Shown here piece after piece: positions 33,585 to 42,880 of a DNA stretch of 64,000 nt. Position numbers and translations under genes: made by a program. Each line of letters begins with the position of its first letter. Position 1 is the first letter of the stretch. The notes under the pieces are model-generated. The model saw nothing but the letters and a program-made list of their open reading frames with translations, was not told the origin of the DNA and made no database searches. Origin of the DNA: Clostridium sp. TW13 (GTDB lineage: Bacteria > Bacillota > Clostridia > Clostridiales > Clostridiaceae); the NCBI RefSeq assembly GCF_024345225.1, contig NZ_BROD01000001.1, forward strand, positions 1,746,362-1,810,361. Direction: 5' to 3'.

Positions 33585-36500
33585 TTGAAAAAGAAATCAA
33601 AAATTTTAACCGTGCTGAAAACTACTTTACTTGTTTTTTTATCAATTTTTGTAGTTTTACCTAGCAATACTTTTGCTATTACTACAGCTAACCTATCTAT
33701 AAGTAACATAGCTGATATTAGTAAAACTATAAGCTTAGGAGACAAGTATACTTTACCAATCACTGTATCAGCAACTATGAGTAATAAAACTACTCAGCTA
33801 GTACCAATAACTTGGACTTCTAATGTTGTTGATTCAAGCAAAACTGGAAAGTATTTATTTAAGGGGATTGTAAAGGGATATAATAAAAATGTAAATGCTA
33901 ATATAACAGTACAAAACACCGTAGTAACCTTCAAAGACAAAGCTTTGGAAACAGCAATAAGAAAGCAAATAAACAAGCCTAAAGGAACATTATACAGAAG
34001 TGATGTTATAAATGTGACAGAATTAGTTATTTCTAGTTATAATACAACTCAAATTAAAGATCTTAGCGGAATAGATAATTTCATTAATTTGAAAAGTTGC
34101 TCTATAACTAGCAATCAAATTACAGATATAAGTCCAATAAGCAAATTAACCAATATATCTGAACTTTGCTTAGGTGATGATAAACTCAAAGATATAACTC
34201 CATTGAAAAACTTAACCAAGTTGCAATATCTTGATTTATCTAATAATCAAATTAAAGATATACAAGCATTAAGCGGATTAAATAAATTAAATACACTCTA
34301 TCTACAATATAACCAAATTGCAGATATAAGTATATTAAGCAAATTAACTAATTTACAAAGTATTATTTTGCGTGAAAATCAGATAGCCTGCATAAATTCT
34401 TTAAGCAATTTAACTAATTTAGAAAGCATTGATTTATCATATAATAAAATTAATGACTTGGCTCCATTAAATAAGCTTATCCATTTGGCATTTCTTAATT
34501 TAGATAGAAATAAATTTCAAGATTTAACTCCATTAAGCAAATTAATTAATTTGGAACGTATTTCTTTATGTAATAACAAGATAAGTGACTTAAATGCTCT
34601 TAGATATTTAAGTAATTTAAAAGAGCTTTCTTTAGTAAATAATGCGATTGAAGATTTAACTCCTCTAAGTAAATTATCTAAACTAGGTCTTCTTGTTTTA
34701 GGAAGAAATAAAATAAGCAATATAGATGCCTTAAGAGGACTAAAAAATATAAAAACTCTTGATTTATCTTGGAACCAACTTAATGATATAAGAATATTGA
34801 GTACATTGACTGGCTTAGCATTTAACCTTAACTTATCAGGAAATAAAATTTCAGATATAACACCATTAAGTAAATTATCTGATTTAGAGTATATTAATTT
34901 GGATAACAATCCTATTAGCAACGTAAGTGCACTAACAAATTTAAACCATTTAAGTTTGTTATATTTACGTAATACTAAAATTACCGATATAAATCCATTA
35001 AAGAAATTTAGCCATCTATATTCAATGGATTTATCTGGAACTCAAATAAGTAACGCAAAGCTACAAGAATTAAGAAAAGCTTTGCCAAACTGTTCATTCT
35101 ACTACACAATACTATCTCCTAGCAGTGTAGATAATATTGATGAAACTATTAGCTTAGGTGATTCTTACACTCTACCAGCTACTGCAATAGCAACTATGAA
35201 TGACAAGTCTACTAAGCTAGTTTCAATAACATGGAATACTAAGTCTGTTGATACAAGTAAAGCTGGCAGATACACATTTATAGGAACTGTTCAAGGATAC
35301 AGTAATAAAATTACCACAACTGCTAATATAACAATCCAAAATACTACATTAGCATTCAAGGATAAAGCTTTAGAAACTCTAGTTAGAAATAAGATAAATA
35401 AGCCTACGGGAACATTATATAGAAGTGATGTTTTAAATGTAAAAGAATTATCAGTTTATTCAGCTCATTATACCAATGGACAAATTAAAAACCTTAGTGG
35501 AATAGAAAACCTTGTTAATCTACAAAAATTAACTGCAGATCACAATCAAATTACTGATTTAAATCCATTAAGAAACTTAACTAAATTGCAATACTTACAA
35601 TTGTCTAATAATAAAATTACAGATATACGTCCATTAGAAAGATTATCTCAATTACAACAACTTAATTTATCTGATAACCAATTAAATAATTCAAGCTTGG
35701 ATGAATTAAAAAGAGCGTTACCTAAATGTAAAATTTTATGTAACACTACCCCTAAAATATCAATAAGTAGCATACCTGATATTAACAAAACTGTAAAATT
35801 AGCAGATATTTATGATCTACCAGCTACTGTAACAGCAAACATGAGCGACAAATCAACTAAACAAGTATCAATCATATGGGAGACATGGAAGGCTGATACT
35901 CTTGATACAAATAAGGTTGGAAAGTATATCTACACAGGTACTGTAAACGGATATAATAAAAAAGTTACTATAACTATAACAGTACAAAATTCAGTAGTAA
36001 CTTTTAAAGATATAACCCTAGAAAAAGTAGTAAGAAATCAACTAAATAAACCTAATGGAACATTATATAGAAGTGATGTTATAAACATAACAGATATAGA
36101 AACTCCTTCTGGGTCTTGCGGAAAATCTCTGATTAAAAATCTTAGCGGAATAGAAAACCTTATTAATTTACAAAGCTTCTGTGCATTTGAGGAGCAGATT
36201 ACAGATTTAAATCCATTAAAAAATCTAATTAAGTTAGAAACTCTTTCACTACAAGGAAATGCAATTGAAGATTTGAAACCGTTAAGTGGATTAAAAAACT
36301 TATTTCAACTTAATCTAAGTGACAATAAAATCAAGGATTTAACACCTATTCAATCTTTAATCAGTTTAACTACTCTTAGATTATCTCGCAATCAATTTAC
36401 AGACATAAGCACTTTAAGTAAGTTAACTAAGCTAGATGACCTTGATATATGTGGTAATAAACTTACAAATATAACTGCATTAAAAAACCTAACCGGATTA

Positions 36501-37121
36501 AGCATTCTTGATTTATCAAATAATCAAATTAATGATATCACTCCATTAAGTCAATTATGTAATTTAAATATTGTTACACTAAATAATAATAATATTAATA
36601 ATTTAATGGCATTGAGCAAATTATCAAAACTAGAAAATCTTACTCTATCAGGTAACCAATTAACTACTATAAACGCTTTAAATGGATTAGCTAATTTAAA
36701 GGATCTTGATTTAAGTTATAATAAAATAAAAGATTTAAGTGGATTAAAAGGATTAAACCTAACAAGTATTAACTTATCTTATAATCAAATTAGTGATACA
36801 AATCCATTAAGTACATTGACCAAATTAAAATCTTTAGTTAATTTAACAGGAAATCAAATTACAAATGTAACACCTTTAAGCAAGCTTATAAATTTAGAAG
36901 AAATAAGATTAGACAATAACCCAATTACCAATGTAGCTCCCTTGTCTAATCTATCTAATTTAAGAAATCTAAGTTTAAATAATGCTAAAATTACTGATAT
37001 TGATTCACTAAAGAAATTCACTAATTTAAGTGTGTTATTTCTGTCTGGCAATAAAATAGATAATTCACTTATAGAACAACTAAGAAAATCTTTACCTAAA
37101 TGTTCAGTTATTTTCTATTAA
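33585..37121 (+). CDS. Secreted leucine-rich-repeat protein with three Ig-like/LRR modules
   Basis: This 1178-residue protein has a signal peptide (hydrophobic core about 10-27, ending NTFA). It is built of three modules. Each starts with a Big_4-like domain (for example SLGDKYTLPITV ... VPITWTSNVVDSS), a conserved bridge with GTLYRSDVINVTEL, and then SDS22/internalin-type LRRs of 22 residues (pattern LxxLxxLxLSxNQIxDIxP). Modules span about 1-505, 506-722 and 723-1178; the middle one has only about five LRRs. Each block ends with a cap (ELRKALPNCSF). No LPXTG, SLH or choline-binding anchor is present, so it is probably released. TTG start, AAGGGGGA site. Adhesion to a protein or glycan partner is the likely role. 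Confidence 0.9.
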   Translation: MKKKSKILTVLKTTLLVFLSIFVVLPSNTFAITTANLSISNIADISKTISLGDKYTLPITVSATMSNKTTQLVPITWTSNVVDSSKTGKYLFKGIVKGYNKNVNANITVQNTVVTFKDKALETAIRKQINKPKGTLYRSDVINVTELVISSYNTTQIKDLSGIDNFINLKSCSITSNQITDISPISKLTNISELCLGDDKLKDITPLKNLTKLQYLDLSNNQIKDIQALSGLNKLNTLYLQYNQIADISILSKLTNLQSIILRENQIACINSLSNLTNLESIDLSYNKINDLAPLNKLIHLAFLNLDRNKFQDLTPLSKLINLERISLCNNKISDLNALRYLSNLKELSLVNNAIEDLTPLSKLSKLGLLVLGRNKISNIDALRGLKNIKTLDLSWNQLNDIRILSTLTGLAFNLNLSGNKISDITPLSKLSDLEYINLDNNPISNVSALTNLNHLSLLYLRNTKITDINPLKKFSHLYSMDLSGTQISNAKLQELRKALPNCSFYYTILSPSSVDNIDETISLGDSYTLPATAIATMNDKSTKLVSITWNTKSVDTSKAGRYTFIGTVQGYSNKITTTANITIQNTTLAFKDKALETLVRNKINKPTGTLYRSDVLNVKELSVYSAHYTNGQIKNLSGIENLVNLQKLTADHNQITDLNPLRNLTKLQYLQLSNNKITDIRPLERLSQLQQLNLSDNQLNNSSLDELKRALPKCKILCNTTPKISISSIPDINKTVKLADIYDLPATVTANMSDKSTKQVSIIWETWKADTLDTNKVGKYIYTGTVNGYNKKVTITITVQNSVVTFKDITLEKVVRNQLNKPNGTLYRSDVINITDIETPSGSCGKSLIKNLSGIENLINLQSFCAFEEQITDLNPLKNLIKLETLSLQGNAIEDLKPLSGLKNLFQLNLSDNKIKDLTPIQSLISLTTLRLSRNQFTDISTLSKLTKLDDLDICGNKLTNITALKNLTGLSILDLSNNQINDITPLSQLCNLNIVTLNNNNINNLMALSKLSKLENLTLSGNQLTTINALNGLANLKDLDLSYNKIKDLSGLKGLNLTSINLSYNQISDTNPLSTLTKLKSLVNLTGNQITNVTPLSKLINLEEIRLDNNPITNVAPLSNLSNLRNLSLNNAKITDIDSLKKFTNLSVLFLSGNKIDNSLIEQLRKSLPKCSVIFY

Positions 37122-37142
37122 TTATAGATAGCAAAAATTGAG

Positions 37143-37189
37143 AAGTCCCATCAAAGCTATAAATTTAAGGCTTTGATGGGACTTTTATT
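37143..37189 (+). terminator. Terminator after the LRR gene
   Basis: The 15-bp perfect stem aagtcccatcaaagc (37143-37157) pairs with gctttgatgggactt (37170-37184) and is followed by ttattttatt. It also serves the convergent aldolase gene. Confidence 0.9.
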
Positions 37190-37204
37190 TTATTTCTTCA
37201 ATAA

Positions 37205-38233
37205 TTATTTTGTAAGAATCTTTAAATCTTCAATAAAATCTTTAACTGCGTCTTGCTTTGTAGCCCATGATGTAACTAAACGAATTACAGTATTGTTATT
37301 ATCAACTTTTGACCATATTGTAAATGAATACTTTTCCTCAAGTTTTTTAATAATTGTATTAGGCAAAATCGGAAAAATTTGATTTGATGGTGACTCAGTT
37401 AAAAAACTGTAGCCCATCTTTTTAATTTCTTTATTAAGTAACTTTGCCATATTATTAGCATGTGATGCAAGATCAAAATACAAGTTATCTTTAAATAATT
37501 CTAGAAATTGTATTCCAAGTACTTTACCTTTAGCCAATAAAGCACCCTTCTGCTTTATATGAAATCTAAAATCCTCTTTAAGTGAATCTTTGCAAATAAC
37601 TAAGGCTTCTCCAAGTAAAGCTCCATTTTTTGTTCCACCAATATAGAATGCATCAGTTAACCTAGCTAAATCAGAAAGTTCAAGGTCATTTTCCTCACAG
37701 CTTAAAGCAGAGCCTAATCTTGCTCCATCTACAAATAAAATAAGATTGTTTTCTCTACAAAATGCACTAATTGCCTCAAGTTCTACTTTTTTATATATAG
37801 TACCTATTTCTGTAGAGTCTGATATGTAAACTAACTTAGGTTTCACCATATGTTCATCTGTATGTTCCTCAAGAACAGCTTTTATATTCTCTACAGTCAG
37901 CTTTCCGTCATTCACCTTAGTGGAAATAACCTTATGACCTGTTGCTTCAATAGCTCCTGTTTCATGAACAAAAATATGACCAGTATTAGCTGCTATTGCT
38001 GCTTCATGAGGTCTTAAAAAAGCTGAAATTGCAATAAGATTTGTTTGAGTCCCTCCTGAGATAAAATGGATATCAACATTCTCACATTTAATTTTCTCTT
38101 TTAATATTTCAACAGCCTTAGTTGTATAACAGTCTTCTCCATATCCTGCCGTTTGCTCTAGATTTGATTCTATTAATGCATTTAGTATTCTAGGATGAGC
38201 TCCCTCACTATAATCATTTTTAAAACTGTACAT
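37205..38233 (-). CDS. ltaE: Low-specificity L-threonine aldolase
   Basis: The 342-residue PLP enzyme of the beta-eliminating lyase/threonine aldolase family opens MYSFKNDYSEGAHPRIL. The cofactor residues are visible: GGTQTNLIA (phosphate), HETGAIE (ring stacking His), FVDGARLGSAL (Asp169) and the Schiff-base Lys202 in IGGTKNGAL. It cleaves threonine or allo-threonine to glycine and acetaldehyde in the cytoplasm. GGAGGA precedes the ATG at 38233. Repeat copy C begins only 29 bases upstream of the start codon, so the native promoter has been displaced or lies within the repeat. Confidence 0.88.
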   Translation of the reverse strand: MYSFKNDYSEGAHPRILNALIESNLEQTAGYGEDCYTTKAVEILKEKIKCENVDIHFISGGTQTNLIAISAFLRPHEAAIAANTGHIFVHETGAIEATGHKVISTKVNDGKLTVENIKAVLEEHTDEHMVKPKLVYISDSTEIGTIYKKVELEAISAFCRENNLILFVDGARLGSALSCEENDLELSDLARLTDAFYIGGTKNGALLGEALVICKDSLKEDFRFHIKQKGALLAKGKVLGIQFLELFKDNLYFDLASHANNMAKLLNKEIKKMGYSFLTESPSNQIFPILPNTIIKKLEEKYSFTIWSKVDNNNTVIRLVTSWATKQDAVKDFIEDLKILTK

Positions 38234-38261
38234 TTGCTTGTCCTCCTCTTTTTCTACTGTA

Positions 38262-38392
38262 TATCAAGTGAAACTTGATTCAGGCGGGGTTTTATCCCCA
38301 TCTGAATCTTAGTTGAACTTATCCAGGAGCGTGCAGCCGTTATCTCCAACTTAAAGAAGTTGGAGTGTTACGGATACTAGCTATCGGATAAA
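38262..38392 (+). repeat. Structured intergenic repeat, copy C
   Basis: 131 bp from TATCAAGTGAA to CGGATAAA, nearly identical to copy D. Hairpin 1 is an imperfect palindrome (gattcagg with ctgaatc as the solid part). Hairpin 2 has an intact upper stem ctccaacttaaagaagttggag and a mismatched lower stem. It is oriented opposite to the aldolase gene and starts 29 bases before that gene's ATG. Bases 38393-38528 beyond it are AT-rich with nothing recognised. Confidence 0.85.
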
Positions 38393-38528
38393 TTTTGTTT
38401 ATTACCTCAGCATTATATGTGCTTATTATAGTTTAATTTTGTTTTGCAATTTAACTATAGCCTAACCCATTCTGCTTATCTTTGGATTATAACTATTATC
38501 TAATTTTACTTCAAAACCTAGAACTAAA

Positions 38529-39146
38529 TCAATTAATTTTGAAATTTAAATCCTCATAAGCCTCTGTTAACCATGGATGTATAACTTTAAGATTCTCTTT
38601 ATTTTCCATAATGTACTTTATATATGCATACGCTGCATGTTCTAGTGAAATTTTCAGTCCTTCTTCTACTTGTTCTATATAGGGTGGAATTCCTTTTTGA
38701 TCCCACTTAATTTTGTCTGCAATAAATAACACTAAATCTAATTCTGAGTAGTTTCTTTGTAATGTAGTATGACAACCAATTGCACTTAGCACATGTTCAT
38801 CATTAATATTCCAAATGTCTTGTGCCATAACAGCTGATATTTTCTGATGAAGTATTAGAGGAAATTCTTTTTCTTCATTAAGTACTTCTAAACCCAAGTT
38901 GTTGCTAATATTTAACCTTTCATCAAAAGAGAAAACTGCACTTATATCATGCAATAAGCCTGCTAACTCTGCTTTTTGTACATCTACTCCAAACTTTTCA
39001 GCTATTATCTTACATTCATTAGCTACTGCCTTTGTATGCTCTGCTACAATTTTGCGATTGTATAACTTAAGGAAATTATCAACATCATCATTTATGTAAT
39101 TCGTAAACTTAAACCCAATAAATAATGGACTAAAAACATCTTTCAT
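38529..39146 (-). CDS. HD-domain hydrolase resembling YqeK
   Basis: The 205-residue protein has the HD signature in order: VAEHTKAVANEC (first His), LAGLLHDIS (His-Asp), LILHQKISAVMAQDIW, IGCHTTLQ and LVLFIADKIK (final Asp). The order and the ADKI motif match the YqeK family, which hydrolyses diadenosine tetraphosphate symmetrically. Typical YqeK proteins are slightly shorter and lie beside nadD and rsfS; this one stands alone, so it may be a paralogue. The ATG at 39146 lacks a strong Shine-Dalgarno sequence. Confidence 0.75.
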   Translation of the reverse strand: MKDVFSPLFIGFKFTNYINDDVDNFLKLYNRKIVAEHTKAVANECKIIAEKFGVDVQKAELAGLLHDISAVFSFDERLNISNNLGLEVLNEEKEFPLILHQKISAVMAQDIWNINDEHVLSAIGCHTTLQRNYSELDLVLFIADKIKWDQKGIPPYIEQVEEGLKISLEHAAYAYIKYIMENKENLKVIHPWLTEAYEDLNFKIN

Positions 39147-39203
39147 TTGTATCTTCCTACCTTATATTGTCAAATATATTGTGTAACTTAAGTGTTTAAA
39201 TAG

Positions 39204-39773
39204 TTATATGAGTTTAGTTAACCACTCACTTTTTAATATTGAATATATAGCTAAATCATAAAATTCTGTGTTGTTACGCAATTTAACTTGTCTTAAAGTC
39301 CCCTCATATTTCATACCACTTTTAGCCATTACTTTCCCTGAACCAATATTTTTAGTATCATGCTTAGCCTCTATTCGATTAAATCCAACCTCAGAAAATA
39401 AAAAATATATTACTGCTTTTAAGGATTCAGTCATTATTCCCTTGCCCCAATATTTACTTGACATACAATATCCTATCTCACAAGAAGAGTTTTTTTGATC
39501 TAAATGCACTATAGAAATACCACCTATAACCTCACCAATTTCCTTTAACTCTATAACCCAATCGTATACATTATCTTCTTTGTACTCCTCAATCCACTTA
39601 GCAATTATGCCTTTAGTATCTTCTACACTAGTATGTGGTTTCCATGATAAAAACTTTGTAACATTATTATCACGCCCCCAATTTTTATACATATTATCTG
39701 CATCATCATATCTGAATTTCCTTAATATGAGTCTATCTGTATATATTGTTTTAGTTCCTTTGTGTGTTAACAT
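39204..39773 (-). CDS. GNAT-family N-acetyltransferase (RimJ/RimL-like)
   Basis: The 189-residue Acetyltransf_3 protein contains TDRLILRKFRYDDADNMYKNW at the start, VIELKEIGEVIGGISIVHL in the middle and the acetyl-CoA segment IGYCMSSKYWGKGIMTESLKAV. It ends NIGSGKVMAKSGMKYEG and YSILKSEW. The opening and ending match those of the broken GNAT at 58985 (RLNLRRF, WASD, CSILKSEYV), so the two are paralogues. GGTGGAGGAG precedes the ATG. The substrate is unknown. Confidence 0.87.
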   Translation of the reverse strand: MLTHKGTKTIYTDRLILRKFRYDDADNMYKNWGRDNNVTKFLSWKPHTSVEDTKGIIAKWIEEYKEDNVYDWVIELKEIGEVIGGISIVHLDQKNSSCEIGYCMSSKYWGKGIMTESLKAVIYFLFSEVGFNRIEAKHDTKNIGSGKVMAKSGMKYEGTLRQVKLRNNTEFYDLAIYSILKSEWLTKLI

Positions 39774-39846
39774 AGCACTCCTCCACCTTTTGTAATTTAG
39801 AATTTGTATATAAAATAAAGTTCACTTGTCCAACAAATATATTGAT

Positions 39847-40500
39847 TTAAAGATATAAAGTTATTTCATATGTTTCTTTAGGGCTATTTATATCTTTAAA
39901 AAGATTTTCATTTGTATGTAATGCTTCCTTCAATTCATTAATAGTTGGATAGATAAATGCTTTTTCAATAAATCTATGATTTTCTGATAGCCTCTTAAAT
40001 TTAGCACTGCGTTTATTATTATCTCTACAATATTTTTTAACACACCTTGCCGTAAAGCCATGTGATTTAACAACTATTTTCTTTATTTTAAGCTTTTTGA
40101 GCAATTTATCTTCATATAATGCTTCTAAAGTTTCACTTAATATTTCATCATATAGTTTCCATTTGGATTTACCATTAAGCTCTATGTTTAAATTATAATT
40201 CATCTTCATGATAAGTTTATTTTTTATTATATGAAGGTGTGCATACTGCCCTACTTTATGATGTTCTAATATATCTTTCTTTTCTTTCCCCCAGAAACAT
40301 CTGTTTTGTGCAAGTATATGTTCCTCATATTGTTCATCTGAAAATTTTTCATCTTGGACTATTTTGGGGTATTTACTCAACATCTTTAACTTTTTTCTTT
40401 CCAATAATCTTGTTTCATTATCACGCCATTCAATGTATTTTTCAAGTATATCTTCTTCTGTATAATTAACTCCCATCCCTTTAATATCCATAATCCTCAT
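39847..40500 (-). CDS. Hypothetical protein, lysine-rich, no recognised domain
   Basis: The 217 residues are rich in Lys, Glu and Tyr and predicted mostly helical with a beta hairpin near the middle (GQYAHLHIIKNKLIMKM). There is no signal peptide, membrane segment or catalytic motif that I can name. The N-terminus MDIKGMGVNYTEEDILEKYIEWRD is charged. A GAGGA site precedes the first ATG; a second ATG three codons in is about as good. The gene is flanked by GNAT genes and is probably monocistronic. Confidence 0.55.
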   Translation of the reverse strand: MRIMDIKGMGVNYTEEDILEKYIEWRDNETRLLERKKLKMLSKYPKIVQDEKFSDEQYEEHILAQNRCFWGKEKKDILEHHKVGQYAHLHIIKNKLIMKMNYNLNIELNGKSKWKLYDEILSETLEALYEDKLLKKLKIKKIVVKSHGFTARCVKKYCRDNNKRSAKFKRLSENHRFIEKAFIYPTINELKEALHTNENLFKDINSPKETYEITLYL

Positions 40501-40651
40501 TCCTCATTTATATATTTTATTTAGATACACTTACTTCTATAATTTATGAATTGGTACAAATTGTGCAATATATACATATTATAGTTCTAATTACAACAAA
40601 TTGCACGCGTATATGACGCTTTAATTTTATACATTTTGCGACATTTTGCAA

Positions 40652-40680
40652 TTTGATATAAAATGAAATTATGTTATAAT
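40652..40680 (+). promoter_or_regulatory. Promoter of the decayed methyltransferase gene
   Basis: TTGATA (40653-40658) and TATAAT (40675-40680) are spaced 16 bases apart, with a TGT extended -10. It lies 34 bases before the start at 40714. The promoter survives although the gene is broken, and may now drive the GNAT at 41125. The rest of 40501-40651 holds no gene. Confidence 0.65.
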
Positions 40681-40713
40681 CTAACTATAAATTTAATAAG
40701 GAGATAATAGAGT

Positions 40714-41080
40714 ATGGTAGATTCAAAGGGATGGAAATGGGAAATTGCTAATCAAGCACCTTGGTTAGAACCAACAGATCAATGCTATTATTTTGCACAT
40801 AAATGGTCAAAATTAGGTTTAAAAAAGCTTCTTGATTTAGGTGCAGGATTAGGACGACATTCTTCAAAAGTCTGTTTTCCCTAAGATTGATGAGAATACT
40901 TTACTTAACAAAGAGCATGGTCCTGATAAAGATGTACCACATTTTTATGCTAACCGTGAGGATATCATAGACTTATTTAAGAATTTTGATATAGAAAAAA
41001 TCACCCATGTAGATTATTGTTATTTGAATTCTCAAAGGCTGGAATGTAAACATTATTATGTTAATGCACGTAAAAAATAA
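40714..41080 (+). pseudogene. SAM-dependent methyltransferase with internal deletion and frameshift
   Basis: The frame from ATG 40714 (AAGGAG upstream) reads KGWKWEIANQAPWLEP and reaches motif I, LLDLGAGLGRHS, then stops at about 40883. The next frame carries the C-terminal part: SVFPKIDENTLLNKEHG, PHFYANREDIIDLF and a tail ending at 41080. The middle of the Rossmann domain, about 70 residues, is missing at the junction near 40870. Both ends match one methyltransferase family, so this is one gene broken by deletion rather than two ORFs. Confidence 0.75.
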
Positions 41081-41124
41081 AAATATGATTTTTAAGACAA
41101 TATTCAAAGATTGGAGAGACTAGA

Positions 41125-41697
41125 ATGATTACTTATAGAGAAATTAATCAATCTTATTTTGAACAATATGATAAAATTCCAATGTTAGTTCATGTAAAAA
41201 GCATTCTTAAGTTAGAAAAAATCCAAAATGGCTTCGGAGGAATTTTATTAAAAGAAACTCCTTGCAAAGAGTATTTAAAAGATATGGGCAAAGATGAAAA
41301 AGCTACAGACTATGCTAAAAATTTTGATATAACTAATTGGGCATTTTTTATGGCTTTTAATAATAATAAGCCTATAGGAGCTGCTACTGTTGTTTCAAGA
41401 ACAGTAGATATTCATATGCTTGACAATCGTGATGATATGAGTGTTTTGTGGGACATTAGAGTTGATGATGCCTACAAGCAACTTGGTGTAGGTACTCGCT
41501 TATTTAATATGGCTGTTGATTGGTCCAAGTTAAATGGATTCAAACAAATGAAAATTGAATGTCAAAACAATAATGTTCCAGCCTTCAAATTTTATACTAA
41601 GCATGGCGCCACATTAGGAAAAATTGATGAATATGCATATTATCATGATGAAGAAGAAAAAGATGAAGTGCAACTTATATTGTACTTAGACTTATAA
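41125..41697 (+). CDS. GNAT N-acetyltransferase, streptothricin-acetyltransferase-like
   Basis: The 190-residue GNAT has VLWDIRVDDAYKQLGVGTRLFNMAVDW as the acetyl-CoA region. The tail KIECQNNNVPAFKFYTKHGATLG, then DEYAYYH and EVQLILYLDL, strongly resembles the streptothricin acetyltransferase (SatA/Sat) group, in which ETQNxNVPACxFYxKxGxxLG is conserved. It may acetylate a beta-lysine-bearing compound, but this is inference. GGAGAG precedes the ATG at 41125, 44 bases after the decayed methyltransferase. A strong terminator follows at 41707. Confidence 0.85.
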   Translation: MITYREINQSYFEQYDKIPMLVHVKSILKLEKIQNGFGGILLKETPCKEYLKDMGKDEKATDYAKNFDITNWAFFMAFNNNKPIGAATVVSRTVDIHMLDNRDDMSVLWDIRVDDAYKQLGVGTRLFNMAVDWSKLNGFKQMKIECQNNNVPAFKFYTKHGATLGKIDEYAYYHDEEEKDEVQLILYLDL

Positions 41698-41706
41698 AAT
41701 TTTATT

Positions 41707-41757
41707 AGGCTGCCATAGAATACTTAACTCAGTACAGCATTCTATGGTAGCCTTTTT
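41707..41757 (+). terminator. Terminator after the SatA-like GNAT
   Basis: The 15-bp stem aggctgccatagaat (41707-41721) pairs with attctatggtagcct (41739-41753) with one mismatch, followed by T5. It also faces the convergent gene at 41796. Confidence 0.9.
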
Positions 41758-41795
41758 CAAAATTAAAATGTTGTAAAGATTATACTACATAATAT

Positions 41796-42845
41796 TTAAT
41801 CAAATAATACTTGCCAATTTTCAGCTTTATATGCTTCAAAACACATTCTAATTTGAGCTTCTGTATTTTTTGCCTCTGCTAACTTTGGAAGTTCTTCCAA
41901 CGAGAAGTATCCACTAGCAATTGTTTCGTTATTCTTTCCAAATTCTCCACTGATAAGTTCACATAAAACAAAAGCCTTACATATACCATATGCATATACC
42001 GGAGCATTATGTAAATTTCTATCTTGTAATGCAATTAATTTAATCGGAATTACATCTACACCTGCTTCTTCTTTTACCTCTTTAATGGTGTTTGATTTTA
42101 TAGACTGATTCACATCTACCCATCCACCAGGTAATGACCACAAACCATTATTCTCTTTTACAAGTAATATTTTATCATCTTGAAAAATTGCAGCTCTGGT
42201 ATCCAATTTCGGAGTTTGAAATCCAGTTTCATTACAAAAAAGCTCCTTTACATGTTCTAATGCTTCCCCTGTTTTAAGACATAACATTTCTGCTGAAATT
42301 TCTCGTATTCTTTCAAACCTTTCTAAATCAAACTTATCCTTCGAATAGGTCAATCCAGCTTGTGCCATAAATTGCAATTCCATAGCTAAACTAAGCCAAG
42401 GTTTTTCTTTCAGTGATATATAATTCTGATCCAGTAAATTAATTATTTCATAAGGATTATTTAAATAATAAGTTGCTTTAACATTTTTTGCAACATTGTA
42501 TCCCCATATAGCAAGAGCACAATCTACCTGGGCTTCCATAGCATATTTCATATCATTAGCTGTATTTCCTACATATAATGCTTCTTTTTTTGAAATGCCT
42601 GCTTGATTTAAATATTTACTGAATTTACTTGAACTTAGGTTATGTGAAGTACTAATATCTAAACATATTACATGATCAAAGTACTCACTAATCTCTTTAG
42701 AAGTTTTATATTCTGATATAATAGCTACAATCTTTACAGACTTTCTCTTCAGCTCTATTAAAGTCGATTTTATGCCATCGAATAATATATTAGATTCATC
42801 TATTATTGTTCCGTCTACTTTAAATATAATATGTTTATAATTCAT
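41796..42845 (-). CDS. HAD-like domain fused to a Nudix hydrolase
   Basis: Residues 1-140 follow a HAD phosphatase, with FKVDGTIID as motif I, VAIISEYKT as motif II and ALYVGNTANDMKYAMEA as motif IV. The nucleophile Asp is replaced by Lys (FKVDGT instead of FDxDGT), so this domain is probably inactive. Residues ~155-200 match the NUDIX_N domain, and ~215-340 the Nudix domain with box GGWVDVNQSIKSNTIKEVKEEAG; the catalytic EVKEE is intact but the canonical first Glu is Gln. The Nudix part resembles NDP-hydrolysing NUDIX_N proteins. The ATG at 42845 follows AGGTGG. The fusion is unusual. Confidence 0.8.
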   Translation of the reverse strand: MNYKHIIFKVDGTIIDESNILFDGIKSTLIELKRKSVKIVAIISEYKTSKEISEYFDHVICLDISTSHNLSSSKFSKYLNQAGISKKEALYVGNTANDMKYAMEAQVDCALAIWGYNVAKNVKATYYLNNPYEIINLLDQNYISLKEKPWLSLAMELQFMAQAGLTYSKDKFDLERFERIREISAEMLCLKTGEALEHVKELFCNETGFQTPKLDTRAAIFQDDKILLVKENNGLWSLPGGWVDVNQSIKSNTIKEVKEEAGVDVIPIKLIALQDRNLHNAPVYAYGICKAFVLCELISGEFGKNNETIASGYFSLEELPKLAEAKNTEAQIRMCFEAYKAENWQVLFD

Positions 42846-42880
42846 ATAATCCACCTGCCCACTTTAAAGTATTAAATTAG

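Noticed and set aside
33585-37121. Long antisense ORFs inside the LRR gene (for example 34517-34921 minus)
   Set aside because: They are shadows of the repetitive LRR codon pattern, without ribosome binding sites.
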